Assembly (NCBI GenBank): GCA_027625915.1
Contig: JANTQA010000021.1
Span: forward strand, 3,472,001 to 3,536,000
Source: Anaeramoeba flamelloides
Taxonomy: Eukaryota > Metamonada > Anaeramoebidae
Direction: 5' to 3'
DNA length: 64,000 nucleotides
Shown here: positions 22,820 through 34,010 of the stretch, one piece after another
How positions within the stretch are numbered: the stretch's first letter is position 1
How the letters are laid out: every line of letters starts with the position of its first letter
The notes under the pieces: model-generated
The model's input: the letters and a program-made list of their open reading frames with translations, nothing else
What the model was told of the DNA's origin: nothing
The model's database searches: none
Translations under genes and position numbers: made by a program

Positions 22820-23252
22820 CTGTTGTGGAAAAAAGTGAAACTGGAAAAAAAGTGAAACAAGGTTTTTAATTGGGAACATTGCTGACACTGAAAAGTAAGA
22901 TCAATGAAAAAAGGAATAAATAAATAAATAAAGACAAAATGAAGTATTCGCCACAATAACAGTTTTTTAAATACTATTTTTTGGTATATGGATTTTTCTT
23001 TGATTGATCAATTATTAAAAATTTGTTCAAAAAATTGACTATTTTTGAGATCTCTAAAACCAAACCAATAATTTGGATAAATCAAGTAGATTTTGTTTGT
23101 ATTTGCTGTGTTGATTGAAAATAATATAATGGGTTATTATTTAAAGTTCATTGGTTTTTTCTTTTTATTGATTTTACTTTTCGTTTTCAGTAATGTTCCC
23201 AATTAAAAACCTTGTTGAACTTTTTTTCCAGTTTCACTTTTTTCCACAACAG
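22820..23252. mobile_element. Tourist/Harbinger-like MITE, copy 1
   Basis: 433 bp. Inverted ends start CTGTTGTGGAAAAAAGTGAA and match over about 62 bp with two mismatches, then continue weaker to about 88 bp. Flanked on both sides by TAA (22817-22819 and 23253-23255). A 3-bp TWA duplication is the hallmark of PIF/Harbinger elements. No coding capacity. Near-identical ends suggest a fairly recent insertion. Confidence 0.85.
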
Positions 23253-24039
23253 TAACTTATATTCAAATATAAATTTGAAAAAAAGTGGTCTAAATTAAAA
23301 AATACAATTGATTGTAGATATGAGTTTAATCAATTTTATTATGGATACTTGAAAATAATTGGATATTTTTAACAAAAATGATCATAAATAATAAAAATAA
23401 AGATAATATTTTTTTATTTGTTTGAAAATAATAACTAAAAAAAAAATTAAATAAAAATCAGAACAATAAGATAGGTATATTATTTACAAAAAATGAAGAT
23501 ATGCAATTTTTGATCTAATTGTTATAATTTCATTGTTTATTCTTTGAAATTTAGTAAAATATTAAAATAATAAATATCCAAAAGATTATTATAAAATATA
23601 ATTCAACAAATTGGGTACTAAAATAAGATTAGAAAATAAATATTTTTTTTTTTTAAAATTTAAAAATATAGTTTTTAAGTCTGTTAATAAAATACAAATA
23701 AAAAAAATATATAAAAATTATTTATTCTTGTATTGGATGCTAAATTATTCATTTTATATATATTACAACCAGAAATAAGCATGCTTTAGCATTTTTTTTT
23801 TCGAATATCCATTTATTAAGAGGTAGAATCGTCTTGGTTTCTAAGATTACATTCTTGATTTTGTTATGAAAAAAACAAAATATAAACAAGAATAGAAGTG
23901 CTGAATTTATAATTTGAAAGAAAAAACTTAAATAGAAATATAAAAATTAAGAATTTTTTATTTTTAGTATCGGAACCAAAAAAAAAATACTTTGATACAA
24001 TTCCTCTTTTAATATTTCATTATTAATTCAATAAATATA

Positions 24040-24041
<2 letters not shown>

Positions 24042-24078
<37 letters not shown>
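24042..24078. repeat. (TA)n microsatellite
   Basis: About 18 TA units in the gene desert; no element end is visible next to it. Confidence 0.9.
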
Positions 24079-24082
<4 letters not shown>

Positions 24083-27000
24083 GATTATAAAAATACTTAT
24101 TATTAAGGTTTTATGGTGATTTTAAAGGATATATTTATTAAGGTATTGATTTATTGTAGTTATAAAAAAGAAATAATTTCCTTAATAAGAAAACTGAAAG
24201 AAAAAAACACAGAAAAAAATTTAAAAAAAAAAGATAGTATTATAACAATCATAATAAAAAAATTGGTTATCATCTACTTAATGTATTCTTAGGCAATTTT
24301 TACTTAATTTTTTTGATTCTCGAAATACCCAAATTTATTTTAAGAAATTTACTTTCGATTTATTATTGTATTTTGAATTTTAATGTAACTTTTTTAACTT
24401 TACATCTTGTTTTTTATTTATTATAGAAGTCGATATTTATTCGAGCATATAACCAACAAAATATATATTTTAAATAAAGATTAACTTCAATTACATATTA
24501 TTCCCATTTATTTAAGCTTGATACAAAAAATTAAAAAATAATAAGTAAAAAAAAAAAATAAATGGTAATTTTTTTTATAAATAATCAATTAAAAACTGAA
24601 TAAAGATCATTGTAACAATCAAGGATTTATATTAATTTATTCCTCATTGTTATGCTTTTTCTTATTATTTGAACATTATTTTCATAGATATAAAAGTTTG
24701 GAATATAATTTGATTAAATATTTTTTTAGATATCAAAATCAGTATATATTTACTTTTGATCATAAAGATTTTTTATTATCGGGTTTAATCCAGATAGATT
24801 ATAAAACGGGATAAAAAGGGTATAAATAAATTTTATTGTTTGTATAATAATTCGAATTCTTCGATATTGTCATTTTTTATTGAGTCTGTATTGTCTTTTT
24901 TTTTCCACAAAAAAAAGTTGATTTTTTTTTCATTTTGTTGAAATATTTTATGAAAATTTTGAAATATTTATAATAGGTATTAATGTAATTAGTTTTATTT
25001 TTTTCTAATTTTTTTAGTAATGAATAAATATAAATACTTGCCTCATAAATAGGAAAATTTGTTTAAAAAAAAATTCCAATGTTTAATATTTTTGAAACAA
25101 ATTTACATAACTTACATTATTATAATAACAATTTTGAAAAGTGTATACAACTTTATTTGATAAAAATGGGAATAGAAAAAAAAACTGGAAAATTTGAGTA
25201 ATAGTTTTAATATTTTTAATTGTAAAATTTTTGAAGTTTTTATTCAACTTAGTTGAGAAGCATTATGTTCATCTATTGTTTAATAGTTTAAGAAGAATCA
25301 TATTTTTCAATTTTAAAATGTAATCAAATATCTCTTTCAAAATATATCGGTTAAATTAAATTGAAAAATGGATTTTTTTTGTTTTTCTAATATTTTTTAT
25401 TTTTCAAAAATTGAATTTTAATGTGTTAAAATTCTGAATTGGAGTTTACATTAAAAACTTAAAAAAGGAAAAAATTAAAATGATAAAACTTATTTATTCA
25501 ATTCTAGAAGAAATACCCAATTAAAACCCTCACTTATTGAAATTTTAACTATTACTTATTAATGAAAATACTCACAAATTAAAAATCAAAAATAAATTAT
25601 CTTTACTAATAAATTATTCAAATGTCAAAAATTTGGGAGTGACCTTAAAAAGATATATTTTTTAAAATCAATTTAAATTCTTATTTGGATTTTTGATTGA
25701 TCAAATAGTTACATACCATCAACTAATTTTATTTGGGTTCTTCTATTTAGAAGTACTAAACTTTAATATAACATTAATTATTCAATTTTTTTTGGATCAA
25801 ACAAAATATGTTAGGTAAATATAAAAAAAAATAAATAAAACAAAGTTAAAAAACTTCGAAAAAATAAAAAAATGATTTTAATATTTTTATAAAAATATAA
25901 ATTATTTCCGATTTTAAAATATTTTTTTATTTTGATTATGTTAAATGTTTTATTTCTATTGATAAATTGAATTTTAGTTTATATTCACTTTTTTTTTCTT
26001 TTAATTATTTTCATTTGTTATTTTTTTTTCTTTCTTAATGTTCAATCTAAAGCCCATTTGTTGAAACTAATTTCAATAAAAAAAATAGCCCAAAAATTTG
26101 TATGTTTTTTTTAAAATTCCCCTATTTTGAAAAAGATTGTATTCGAATCTTAATTAGTTTAATAGGTTTCTTTTTTTAATTACATAAAATTATAATAAAT
26201 TTTGAAAAAAAAAATAAATGGTAAAGGATGTATAAGTGAAATTAAAAAATTGGTGATTGACTAAATTTAATTTTCAAAATTTATTTTTTCTTTTTAATGA
26301 AAGAGAATATTATAGGGTTATATTTTGGAAAACGCCTCACTTTTTTAGAAATATCTTATAAAACTGAAGTGAAAAATGATCAAGTTGAATCTTAAATTGA
26401 TTAAGGAGTATATAAGTGGGGAAAAAAATCAAATATTAATAGTTTTAAAGGCTATAACATTAAAATTAAGTTTTTTTCATAGAAGATTAGACCAATTTTT
26501 ATTGGGAAATAGAAATTTTCAAATTATCAGAGGTAAATCAAAATCAATTTAGAGATAATTAAATAATCGATACCCCTTTATGAAAATTTCAAGAATAGTT
26601 AAAAAATATAAGTCATGATAATAATTAAAATTTTATTACGTAATATATAGAGTGTTTTAATGTGTCTTTGTTGAATTTTTTTTTTATTTCAGAAAAGAAA
26701 ATTATAAAAAAATTTTCAATTAATTTCAGAAATTAACAATAACTTAAAGATTCTTTTGGTGATATCGAAATTGTCAATTTTTTAAGGGGGTAGATGCATA
26801 TTACCAATTCAAGTATCTGTGAATTAAAATTTTCAATTCAATTCTATTGGTTTCGAAGTCTTATACTTTGATAAACTTTGAAATCCCCATGATTTTTTTT
26901 TTTTCATTTTTAAAAAGAGTTATCTTTAGAAAATTAGGAATTCAGGAAGTGCATCCACCTGCTTAGGTTTTTTTTTATTTTTTGAAATTAAAAATAAAAC

Positions 27001-27489
27001 TAACGGCTGATAATAGGAAATAAAAATTTCACAGTTAAATACTTGTAAAAAATCAAAAAATGAGTTATTTTTATCAAAAGAATATGCCCAAGTCCTTAAT
27101 TGGAAATTTCTCAATGGTTATAATATAACCATAAATTGAATTGAAATTGATTTTGTATTTAAAAAATTAATTCTTTTCTGTTAATTCATCTTCCAAAAGA
27201 CTTAAATTTCTCCAATTTATAACAACTTATTTTCTTTTGATAAAATCTAAATTTGGGAATCTTCTTTTGTTATTTGAATTTAGTTATTTGGATTTTTGAT
27301 AATTAAAAAAACTTTGAACTTTTTGTATTTGTTATTGGAATTGTTTCAATCAAAAGAAGTGTAATTTGATAATACTATTTTTGTGACAACCACTCATTAA
27401 ATGTGTAGTAAATTCAGATCAAGTAGTTTGACTCTTAATAGTTTAATAATTTGAGGATTTACCTTGAAAAAAATAATGTGTGCAAAACA

Positions 27490-27900
27490 ACTATAATGTG
27501 TGTTTCAAAATATAACCCTTGATTTTTTTTTATTTTTGTACCAAGTCAACATCTAATTGACTACAAAATGGTATACCTAAGTTCAAATCAATTGTGAAAG
27601 TAAACATCTGGATATTTTTATTCAAATTTAAATTATTCATTGAAAATTTTTCTTATATTCTCAATTTTTTTGTAAATTTTTTGACTTTTTTAAGGTATAA
27701 AAATTTACTCTATTTTTTGATATAAATTTTGCAATTTGATCCTTCATTTTTAGAATTTCTTTTTAAATAATAGAACTTTAAGAAACAAACACCATATTTT
27801 TTTAGGGTTCGTTATCAGTTTCTTTGATTGGTTGATGTGTAGGTCTTCTATAAAAAAAAATCGCTTTTTTATTTTGAAAGACAGATTAAATTTTTTTGCA
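27490..27900 (-). repeat. Repeat C, reversed copy
   Basis: Matches the reverse complement of 50735-51165: TTTCAAAATATAA, ACCAAGTCAACATCTAATT, TATACCTAAGTTCAAATCAA, TTTACTCTATTTTTTGATA and TTTCTTTGATTGGTTGATGT. Ends about 190 bp before the CLCC1-like start codon. Confidence 0.75.
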
Positions 27901-28094
27901 AGCTTTATTTTGACTACAGTACCTTAATTGATTATTTTTAGGGATTTCGATGAAATAAAAAAGAAACAACTTCTTAAAATTAAAAGGTTAACCTTATCTT
28001 GAAACAAATATCTTGAAAAAATGAAAGCTTAATTCATTTTTTTTCTTTTTTTTTTAAAAAATTTAAAATACTTTCACTAAAATACAATCATTCA

Positions 28095-29039
28095 ATGAAC
28101 ATTTCACTTTTTGTTGTTTGTTTTCTACTGACTCTAGTACGGTTTATTAATTGTGAAATGGATGTCAGTAGTGAATTTTTAGGGAAAATTCATCATGAAG
28201 AGCAACGACGTAAAAACGGACAGATCATTTTCACAACTTCGATAATCACGTTAGCTTTACTCGTTTTTGTTGTATCTTATGTTTTTGCACAATTGACGAA
28301 AAAAAATAGACAGCAAAACCCAAAATTAGCAAACAATGAAGAGAAAAAGAAACTAACTGAGACCGCAACAGTTGAGGAGGTTGATGATAAGTTGGGAGCT
28401 ACAAGAAGAAGAAGAAAAAAAAAAGGAAAAAAAAGCGAAAAACACAAAAAAGACAAAAAAGGAAACAAAAACAAACAAGAAGAATCAGAAGAATTAGAAG
28501 AATCAGATGACGAAGAAGTTTCTGAGGACAGCGAATCTGAAAATACCAAAACTTCAAAAGGAACAAAAAGAAGTCGATTTTCCTATGGTTCAATGATTGC
28601 AATTGGATTATTTTTTGTTGTATATTTTTCCTTTTATCTTCATGAATACAACTCACTAACCCAAAGGCAAGAATTCTTAAAAAAGCAATATGACGAGGAC
28701 TGTAAAGGCGGGTTCAAAAATTCTGTTGGAATGATGAAACGTGTAAAATATTTTTTTAACTCTGACGCTGTTAATGCAGACAAAGAAAAATTCAACCTCA
28801 AATGCTGGCAATTACAAGACGAAATCAACCGAAAATTACCAAGTATAACAAGGCCCTTTGAAGTCATCCTTGATGAACTCGGTGATTCGTTTGAAAACTC
28901 AATGGAAGATTTAGGTAATGGTCTTGGATCTTTCATGAGGGGGTTAATCACAAAAATTGGTTGGAAATCGACGATTTTCCTTGTTGCTACAGTCATGCTT
29001 TTGAACAGCGTTTTGAAGTGTATTATTCCTTTCAATTAA
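28095..29039 (+). CDS. CLCC1/MCLC-like ER membrane protein (candidate)
   Basis: 314 residues, single exon, Met 28095. A hydrophobic signal sequence (1-20) ends at INC. TM1 spans 44-65. A long charged Lys/Glu linker (67-160) with RRRRKKKGKK follows, then TM2 (about 163-182), a segment with two cysteines (C203, C237), an amphipathic stretch ending MEDLGNGLGSFMRGLITKI (270-288) and TM3 (292-311). From memory, human CLCC1 has the same order after its second TM: Cys, an aromatic stretch, Cys, a Pro, then HIGKGTGEFIKALMKEI just before its last TM. CLCC1 is an ER membrane protein described as a chloride channel and as related to the Brl1/Brr6 nuclear-envelope proteins. Here the protein stops soon after the last TM and lacks the long C-terminal tail. 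Similarity is weak in sequence, good in architecture. Confidence 0.5.
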   Translation: MNISLFVVCFLLTLVRFINCEMDVSSEFLGKIHHEEQRRKNGQIIFTTSIITLALLVFVVSYVFAQLTKKNRQQNPKLANNEEKKKLTETATVEEVDDKLGATRRRRKKKGKKSEKHKKDKKGNKNKQEESEELEESDDEEVSEDSESENTKTSKGTKRSRFSYGSMIAIGLFFVVYFSFYLHEYNSLTQRQEFLKKQYDEDCKGGFKNSVGMMKRVKYFFNSDAVNADKEKFNLKCWQLQDEINRKLPSITRPFEVILDELGDSFENSMEDLGNGLGSFMRGLITKIGWKSTIFLVATVMLLNSVLKCIIPFN

Positions 29040-29323
29040 GCTCAATAAATTCACTGAAAAAATTTAAAAAAAGATTTTCTCCATTTTTATCGTTATGAGA
29101 TTTGGTAAAGAAGAACAATTTGTTTTTTGATCTTATAAAAAAAGAACACTTATTAATTGAACTAAATTTCATTAGTTCTCAAATAATTACGATTGTTTTC
29201 GAATAATTGCTATTATTTAAAAGAATAAATACATTAAATATAATTTATGTTATTTTTTTTTTTTTTTTTTTTTAAGGTGTGGGGCTAAATAAGCTTTTGG
29301 TGCCTTTTTCAGATCTGATTTTA

Positions 29324-29770
29324 CCATTTGTGAAAAAAGTTAAAAGGTGAAAAAAAGTTCAACATAGATTTTTAATTAGAAACCGTAACAGAACCTGGTA
29401 ATAAAAAATTAGATAAATTAACAAAAGAAATAATAAATTATTAAAGAAAAAATGGAAGACTCAAACAGGGGAAAAGTTTTTTTAATATATCTTTTGTTCA
29501 AGGCTTTTTATTTTGATTTATGTTATCTAAAATTTGTTGGAAAAAATTTACTATTTCCGGAGATCTCTTAAAAACAACTCTTCAGGATTTCAACTTGAAA
29601 TAATACTTCTTTTAAATTGCTGTCAATTAAATGAAGAAATATAATTTTAATCTCATTTTAAGTTAAATTGTTTCTTCTTTGGATTGGTTTTATTTTTATG
29701 TTTTCAAAAAGGTTTATAATCAAAAATTGTGTTGAACTTTTTTTCACTTTTTCACTTTTTTCACAAATAG
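29324..29770. mobile_element. Tourist/Harbinger-like MITE, copy 2
   Basis: 447 bp, flanked by TTA on both sides (29321-29323, 29771-29773). Left end CCATTTGTGAAAAAAGTTAA, right end reads inward CTATTTGTGAAAAAAGTGAA. The interior shares TTTTTAATTAGAAACC-like and GGAGATCTCT blocks with copy 1 at 22820. More diverged than copy 1, so probably older. Confidence 0.75.
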
Positions 29771-31035
29771 TTATATAATGCTGTGTTTTCACATTATCCC
29801 AATTTAATATTCCAACAATTTACAGTAAGTACACAATTAACATAAAATTTTCAAAATATTAACTTTTTTTGTTATTAGCTTGATTTATTAGTGTGTAATA
29901 ATTTGTTCAAAAAGTAATAAATTAAATTTAACTAATTTTATTTCAACTTCTATTGACTTCTAAAGACTTGCTTCAAGACTTTTTTATTGATTTATTGCAG
30001 TGCTCTTTCAAAAATTTTGTTTCTGAATTTGGTGTTAATCCATGATGGTCTTTTAGAGAATATTCTCTCAAAACAACATTAATAGTGGTCCATTAAAATA
30101 TATATTGGGAGAATAAGCATCCTATTTGTAATAAAAAATCATACTTTTTTCTTTTTACCTCTGTATAAATTATAATTCGGTATTAAATGGTAGACATCAC
30201 ATACCAGAAATTCTGAAATCTTCATCTTTTGTAGAGTATATTTCTTGATATAGTTATCTAAGGAAATAAAATATTTTATAGCATGGGGGTGTAAAATATA
30301 AACTCTCTAAATCATTTTCTCTCCAGTAATGATTTTTTTGGTGAGGTATCATGGACAGACAATTATTTTGCCATATAGAGTACCAATACCAAACCATAAT
30401 TCTCAGAAAACCCACATTTGCCTATTGATACAATTTTATATATTGAATAAATTTGTTGAAAATATACAGTTAATTCTCTCTCATATTTTTAAAAAGGTTT
30501 TTTTATATTAAAAGCTAATCATAATTAACAATATTGTCTAGATTCTTTTGAGAAAAAAAAATAATATTTTTACCAATATTTGTAGAATTTATTTTATTTT
30601 TTTTTTTTTTTTAATCATAAAACTTTAATAAATAATATCTTTTTAATCCATTTTTATTATACGTTTCTTTGTTCCTTTAATACTGAAGTTTTAGAAAAAA
30701 CAAAACTTGGTTATTAATGGTATTTGAAATTATTGTATGATAAAATTTCAGTTGGTTATCTTTTAAAGTTGTATAGAATCAAATTTTGCTTTCATTTTAA
30801 AATTCTTAATTGGACTTATTGTTTAAAAAAGAGTAAAACAAATATATGTTGAACACAAATTATAATCTTTTCTTGGAAAGCTCCTTTTGTAAAATATAAG
30901 GAAGATGAAGATAATTTCATTCTATATAAAATTCAAATATTATCAATTTATCACCTGTTTTACAAAGCCGTAAAAACTATTTTAAAAAGGTAATTTTAAA
31001 TTTCAAAAACCATTAGAGTATTCATTTTTAATTCG

Positions 31036-31231
31036 CAGTCAGTTCGACTTTTAAGACACAAACTTTAAAATAATTTAAGGCACAATAAAAATATCTCAAA
31101 TGAAGGCAGATATTTCTGATTCTAATAAAATAATTTGTATAAAAAAAATTACATATTATGTGCCTTAATTTGAGATTTTTTTGTGCCTTAAATTCCGTTT
31201 AAAGTTTTTGTCTTAAATTTGAAACTGGCTG
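31036..31231. mobile_element. Foldback element (~196 bp)
   Basis: Almost the whole element is an inverted repeat of ~74-bp arms: TTTAAGGCACAATAAAAATA and TCTCAAATGAAGGCA on the left pair with TGCCTTAATTTGAGATTTTT and TGTGCCTTAAA on the right; the outer ends are CAGTCAGTT and AACTGGCTG. No coding potential. Single copy in the window. Confidence 0.75.
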
Positions 31232-31479
31232 TTTTTTAAAATATCAGTTCTTTAAAAGACTTACATTAAGAGAATGAATCCATTCTTTCACACATATCCC
31301 AAGTTTTTTTTTTTTTCTATACAAAATAATACCACATCTAATTTAAAATCTTGTATAGTAATCATGGTGTTGGATCAATTTCATAGATATAATCTTGATT
31401 TTTTTGAGTAAATTTTTAATTATGAATTGAATTTTTTAAAAATTTTCTAATTTTTTTTGAATTTTTAAATGTTTTCTTT

Positions 31480-31690
31480 TGGTTTCATTTATTCATGAGA
31501 AATTTGCTCTATTTGTAAGAAAAATTTTGATATCATATTTGATCGTTCCTTTTTAAGAATTTCTTTTTGAAATCTCAGAACTTTTAGAAACCAATCCAAT
31601 GCCCTTTTTACTTTTGTTTATTGTTTGCTTTCTTTGATCATTTAATCAGAAATCTTTTTAGAAAAAAACATAGTTTTTATTTTGTATTAC
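31480..31690 (-). repeat. Repeat C, partial reversed copy
   Basis: GAATTTCTTTTTGAAATCTC, AGAACTTTTAGAAACCAAT, TTTGTTTATTGTTTGCTTTC and TTTGATCATTTAATC follow the order of repeat C read in reverse. Confidence 0.6.
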
Positions 31691-32352
31691 GGGTTTATGG
31701 TGTCTGTCAGGTTATTTTAACAACAATTGGTATTGAAACAAGAGAGGTAAACCACATAACTGTTCAATACACAGACTGATTTGTCAATATTCTAACGTCT
31801 TTCTCTCGTGTTTTCAATTGGTTATTGAAAAAGAATTTCTTCAACAAAAGCAACTGGTTTTTCTGTCGTCAAGAGAATAAGAAAACTTTTATTTCCTCTT
31901 TGTTACTGTTAATTTCAAAATCAAAAGATCCAAATTTTCATTCAGCTTTCTAAAAAAATCACTTCAAAGAATTAAAATAAATCATCAAAGTTCCAAAGTC
32001 TAAAAAGGCAAATGAATACTTTAAAATTGCTTATCAGAATTAAAAATTTGAAATGCTACATTATTTAAAAATCTGTTTTACGGAAAGTTGAATGAAAATT
32101 TTGTTATGTTTATATTGAAACAAATAGTATTCTGTGTTTACCAAGTCATTTGAAGATGTAATTATTTATAAAACACTTTTAAAGATACATTATTGAATTA
32201 AGTTGAGAGGAAAAATTAAGTACAATTCTAAAATAACACCTAAACAACTTTACATCTTTAAAAAACAATTTTTTCCTTTTGTTAATTATTTCTAAACAGT
32301 TTCAAAATAAATTTATGCAATATCATTTTTTAACAATTTTTCAACAATTCAA

Positions 32353-33136
32353 ATGCTTTCTCTTTGTCAAAACAAAATTAAACAAAAATACTCAACAAAT
32401 TTATCTTGTCGATTATTTTCTAATATTGTAATTTTACTTTATTTTCAAAAAAAAAATTTTTTTTCTTCATAATCAATAATTGATGATTTTTTTTTTTTTT
32501 TTTGTTTTCTGTTTCCTTTACGAATTTTAGTTGGAAAAAAGTACACCATTTGATTTTACACAAGACAATTATGAAAAAGTAGAAACCATTCTCTCCAAAT
32601 ACCCAACAGAACAAAAAAGAAGTGCGATCATCCCATTACTCCATTTAGCACAAGACCAAGAAGGCTATGTACAAGAATCTGCAATGATGAAAATTGCATC
32701 TATTGTCGCTTGCCCTGTGTCAAAGGTCTTTGAAACGTTTACTTTTTATTCAATGTTCCGTTCAAAGCCCGTTGGCGATCATGTGATTGAAATCTGTACC
32801 AACCTCTCCTGTACGCTTCGAGGCGCTGATAAAATTTTAAATGCAATCCAAGACAAATTAGGAATCAAAATCGGCGAGACCACAAAAGACAACAAATTCA
32901 CTTTATTGGAAGTTGAATGCCAAGGTGCCTGCGCTACAGCCCCAGTCGTTGTCATTGATGGCAACTACTATGAAGACGTTGAAGTCGGATCAATGAACAA
33001 CATCCTCAGAGACATTACTCGCGATGTCGTGCCAAAAACTGGTACACAATCAAAGAGAAACGGACCAGAACCAATGGGTGGCAAAACTACTTTAAAAACA
33101 GAACCTTGGGCACAAAAAATTCGTGAAGATCTCTAA
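32353..33136 (+). CDS. NDUFV2: NADH dehydrogenase 24 kDa subunit (NuoE/NDUFV2), organelle-targeted
   Basis: Thioredoxin-like [2Fe-2S] protein that, with the 51 kDa subunit, forms the NADH-oxidising head of complex I or a stand-alone NuoEF diaphorase in hydrogenosomes. Two exons: 32353-32427 and 32531-33136, with a 103-bp GTAATT...TTTTAG intron, phase 0, 226 residues. Exon 1 encodes only an N-terminal presequence (MLSLCQNKIKQKYSTNLSCR plus LFSNI): basic, Ser/Asn-rich, no acidic residue. The iron-sulfur ligands are C114-x4-C119 and C155-x3-C159. DNKFTLLEVECQGACATAPV and DGNYYEDVEV match mitochondrial NDUFV2. The frame before 32531 is closed by TAG, so an upstream exon is required. The coding exon is clearly less AT-rich than its flanks, which suggests strong expression. 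Confidence 0.95.
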
Positions 33137-33589
33137 ATCTCCAAAGAAAAAGAAAACAAAAAAAAAAAAAAAAAAAAAAAATCACAACATACAATTTACT
33201 GTTGAAGTTATTTTGAAAAATCGGTTTTATTAGTAGTATTTTTTTTTTTGTTCAAATTTTTGTTTCTTAAATTTGCTTTTTTTTTTAAAACAAAAAAAGA
33301 TCAAAAAAGAAGAATATTTTTGAATATTTTTTTTTTTTTTGAATTGCTTTTTTTCCAAAAGTTCTTCGAAATAAAAAAAAGTTTAGTTACAATCTTGATT
33401 TTTACTTATTTTTTTTTTTTTACTTTAAGGATGAAACATATTTGACCAAAAATCTTGTACAGTTTTGGCTTGTGTTTTATTCAATGAAATTTTGCTTTCC
33501 AGTTTCTGGTAGCAATTTCCTTTTTACATTTTTGTGCAACAATATTTTACCAATTACTGTTGACAAAATAACATGTATAGACTTTTTTA

Positions 33590-34010
33590 AAATCCTGTTT
33601 CAAAATTCTTAAGCCGTGTTTCTTTGGTTATCGAAGACCTAAACACTAAATGATCAAAGAAACGAACAATAAACTAAAAGTAAATATGATATTGGTATGG
33701 GTTTCTAAAAGTTCTATTATTAAATAACCAATTCTTCAAAAGGAATAATGAAATGTGAAAATTTTTCTTAAAAAATAGAGTTAATTCTTGATGAATAAAT
33801 TAAAAGCCAAAAAAACAAAAAATTTCAAAAAAATAACGAAAAAAAGTAAAAAATTTGAAACAAATTTCCTTACTAATTTAAAATTTACTTAAAACATCAA
33901 GTAGTTAACCCTCGGAAATCATTCTAGCCTAGTTCTAACATTGAATTTTAATTAGATGTTAAATTGGAATAACAAGAAAAAAACACTAAGTTTATTTTGA
34001 AACACACGTT
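33590..34010 (+). repeat. Repeat C, forward copy
   Basis: Shares GTTATCGAAGACCTAAACA, GATCAAAGAAACGAACAATA, AAAAATAGAGTTAATT and AGATGTTAAATTGGAATAAC in order with the copies at 37735 and 50735. Confidence 0.7.

Larger units (their letters stand above)
21336..28094. other. 6.8-kb gene desert between divergent genes
   Basis: No protein-coding exon that I can support. It must contain the promoter of the BEACH gene at the left and of the CLCC1-like gene at the right. Repeats present: copy 1 of duplication D (21640-22790), a Tourist-like MITE (22820-23252), (TA)n (24042-24078) and a reversed repeat C (27490-27900). 23.3-27.4 kb is otherwise featureless AT-rich sequence. Confidence 0.7.
29040..32352. 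other. Intergenic region with MITEs
   Basis: Holds a Tourist-like MITE (29324-29770), a foldback element (31036-31231) and a reversed repeat C (31480-31690). A 60-codon frame at 30329-30511 between a good acceptor and a G/GT donor is unrecognisable and left uncalled. Confidence 0.65.

Noticed and set aside
26142-26170. TTCGAATC resembling a tRNA T-loop
   Set aside because: No matching acceptor, D or anticodon stems around it; no tRNA could be built anywhere in the window.
30329-30511. 60-codon frame after a CTCTCCAG acceptor and before AAAAAG/GT
   Set aside because: Splice contexts are fair, but the translation (FLVRYHGQTIILPYRVPIPN...) matches nothing I know and no partner exon is visible.
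32531-33136. NuoE starting at TTG 32531
   Set aside because: TTG is not a likely start here, TAG lies directly upstream, and an ATG exon with an in-phase presequence and a GTAATT donor is present at 32353.
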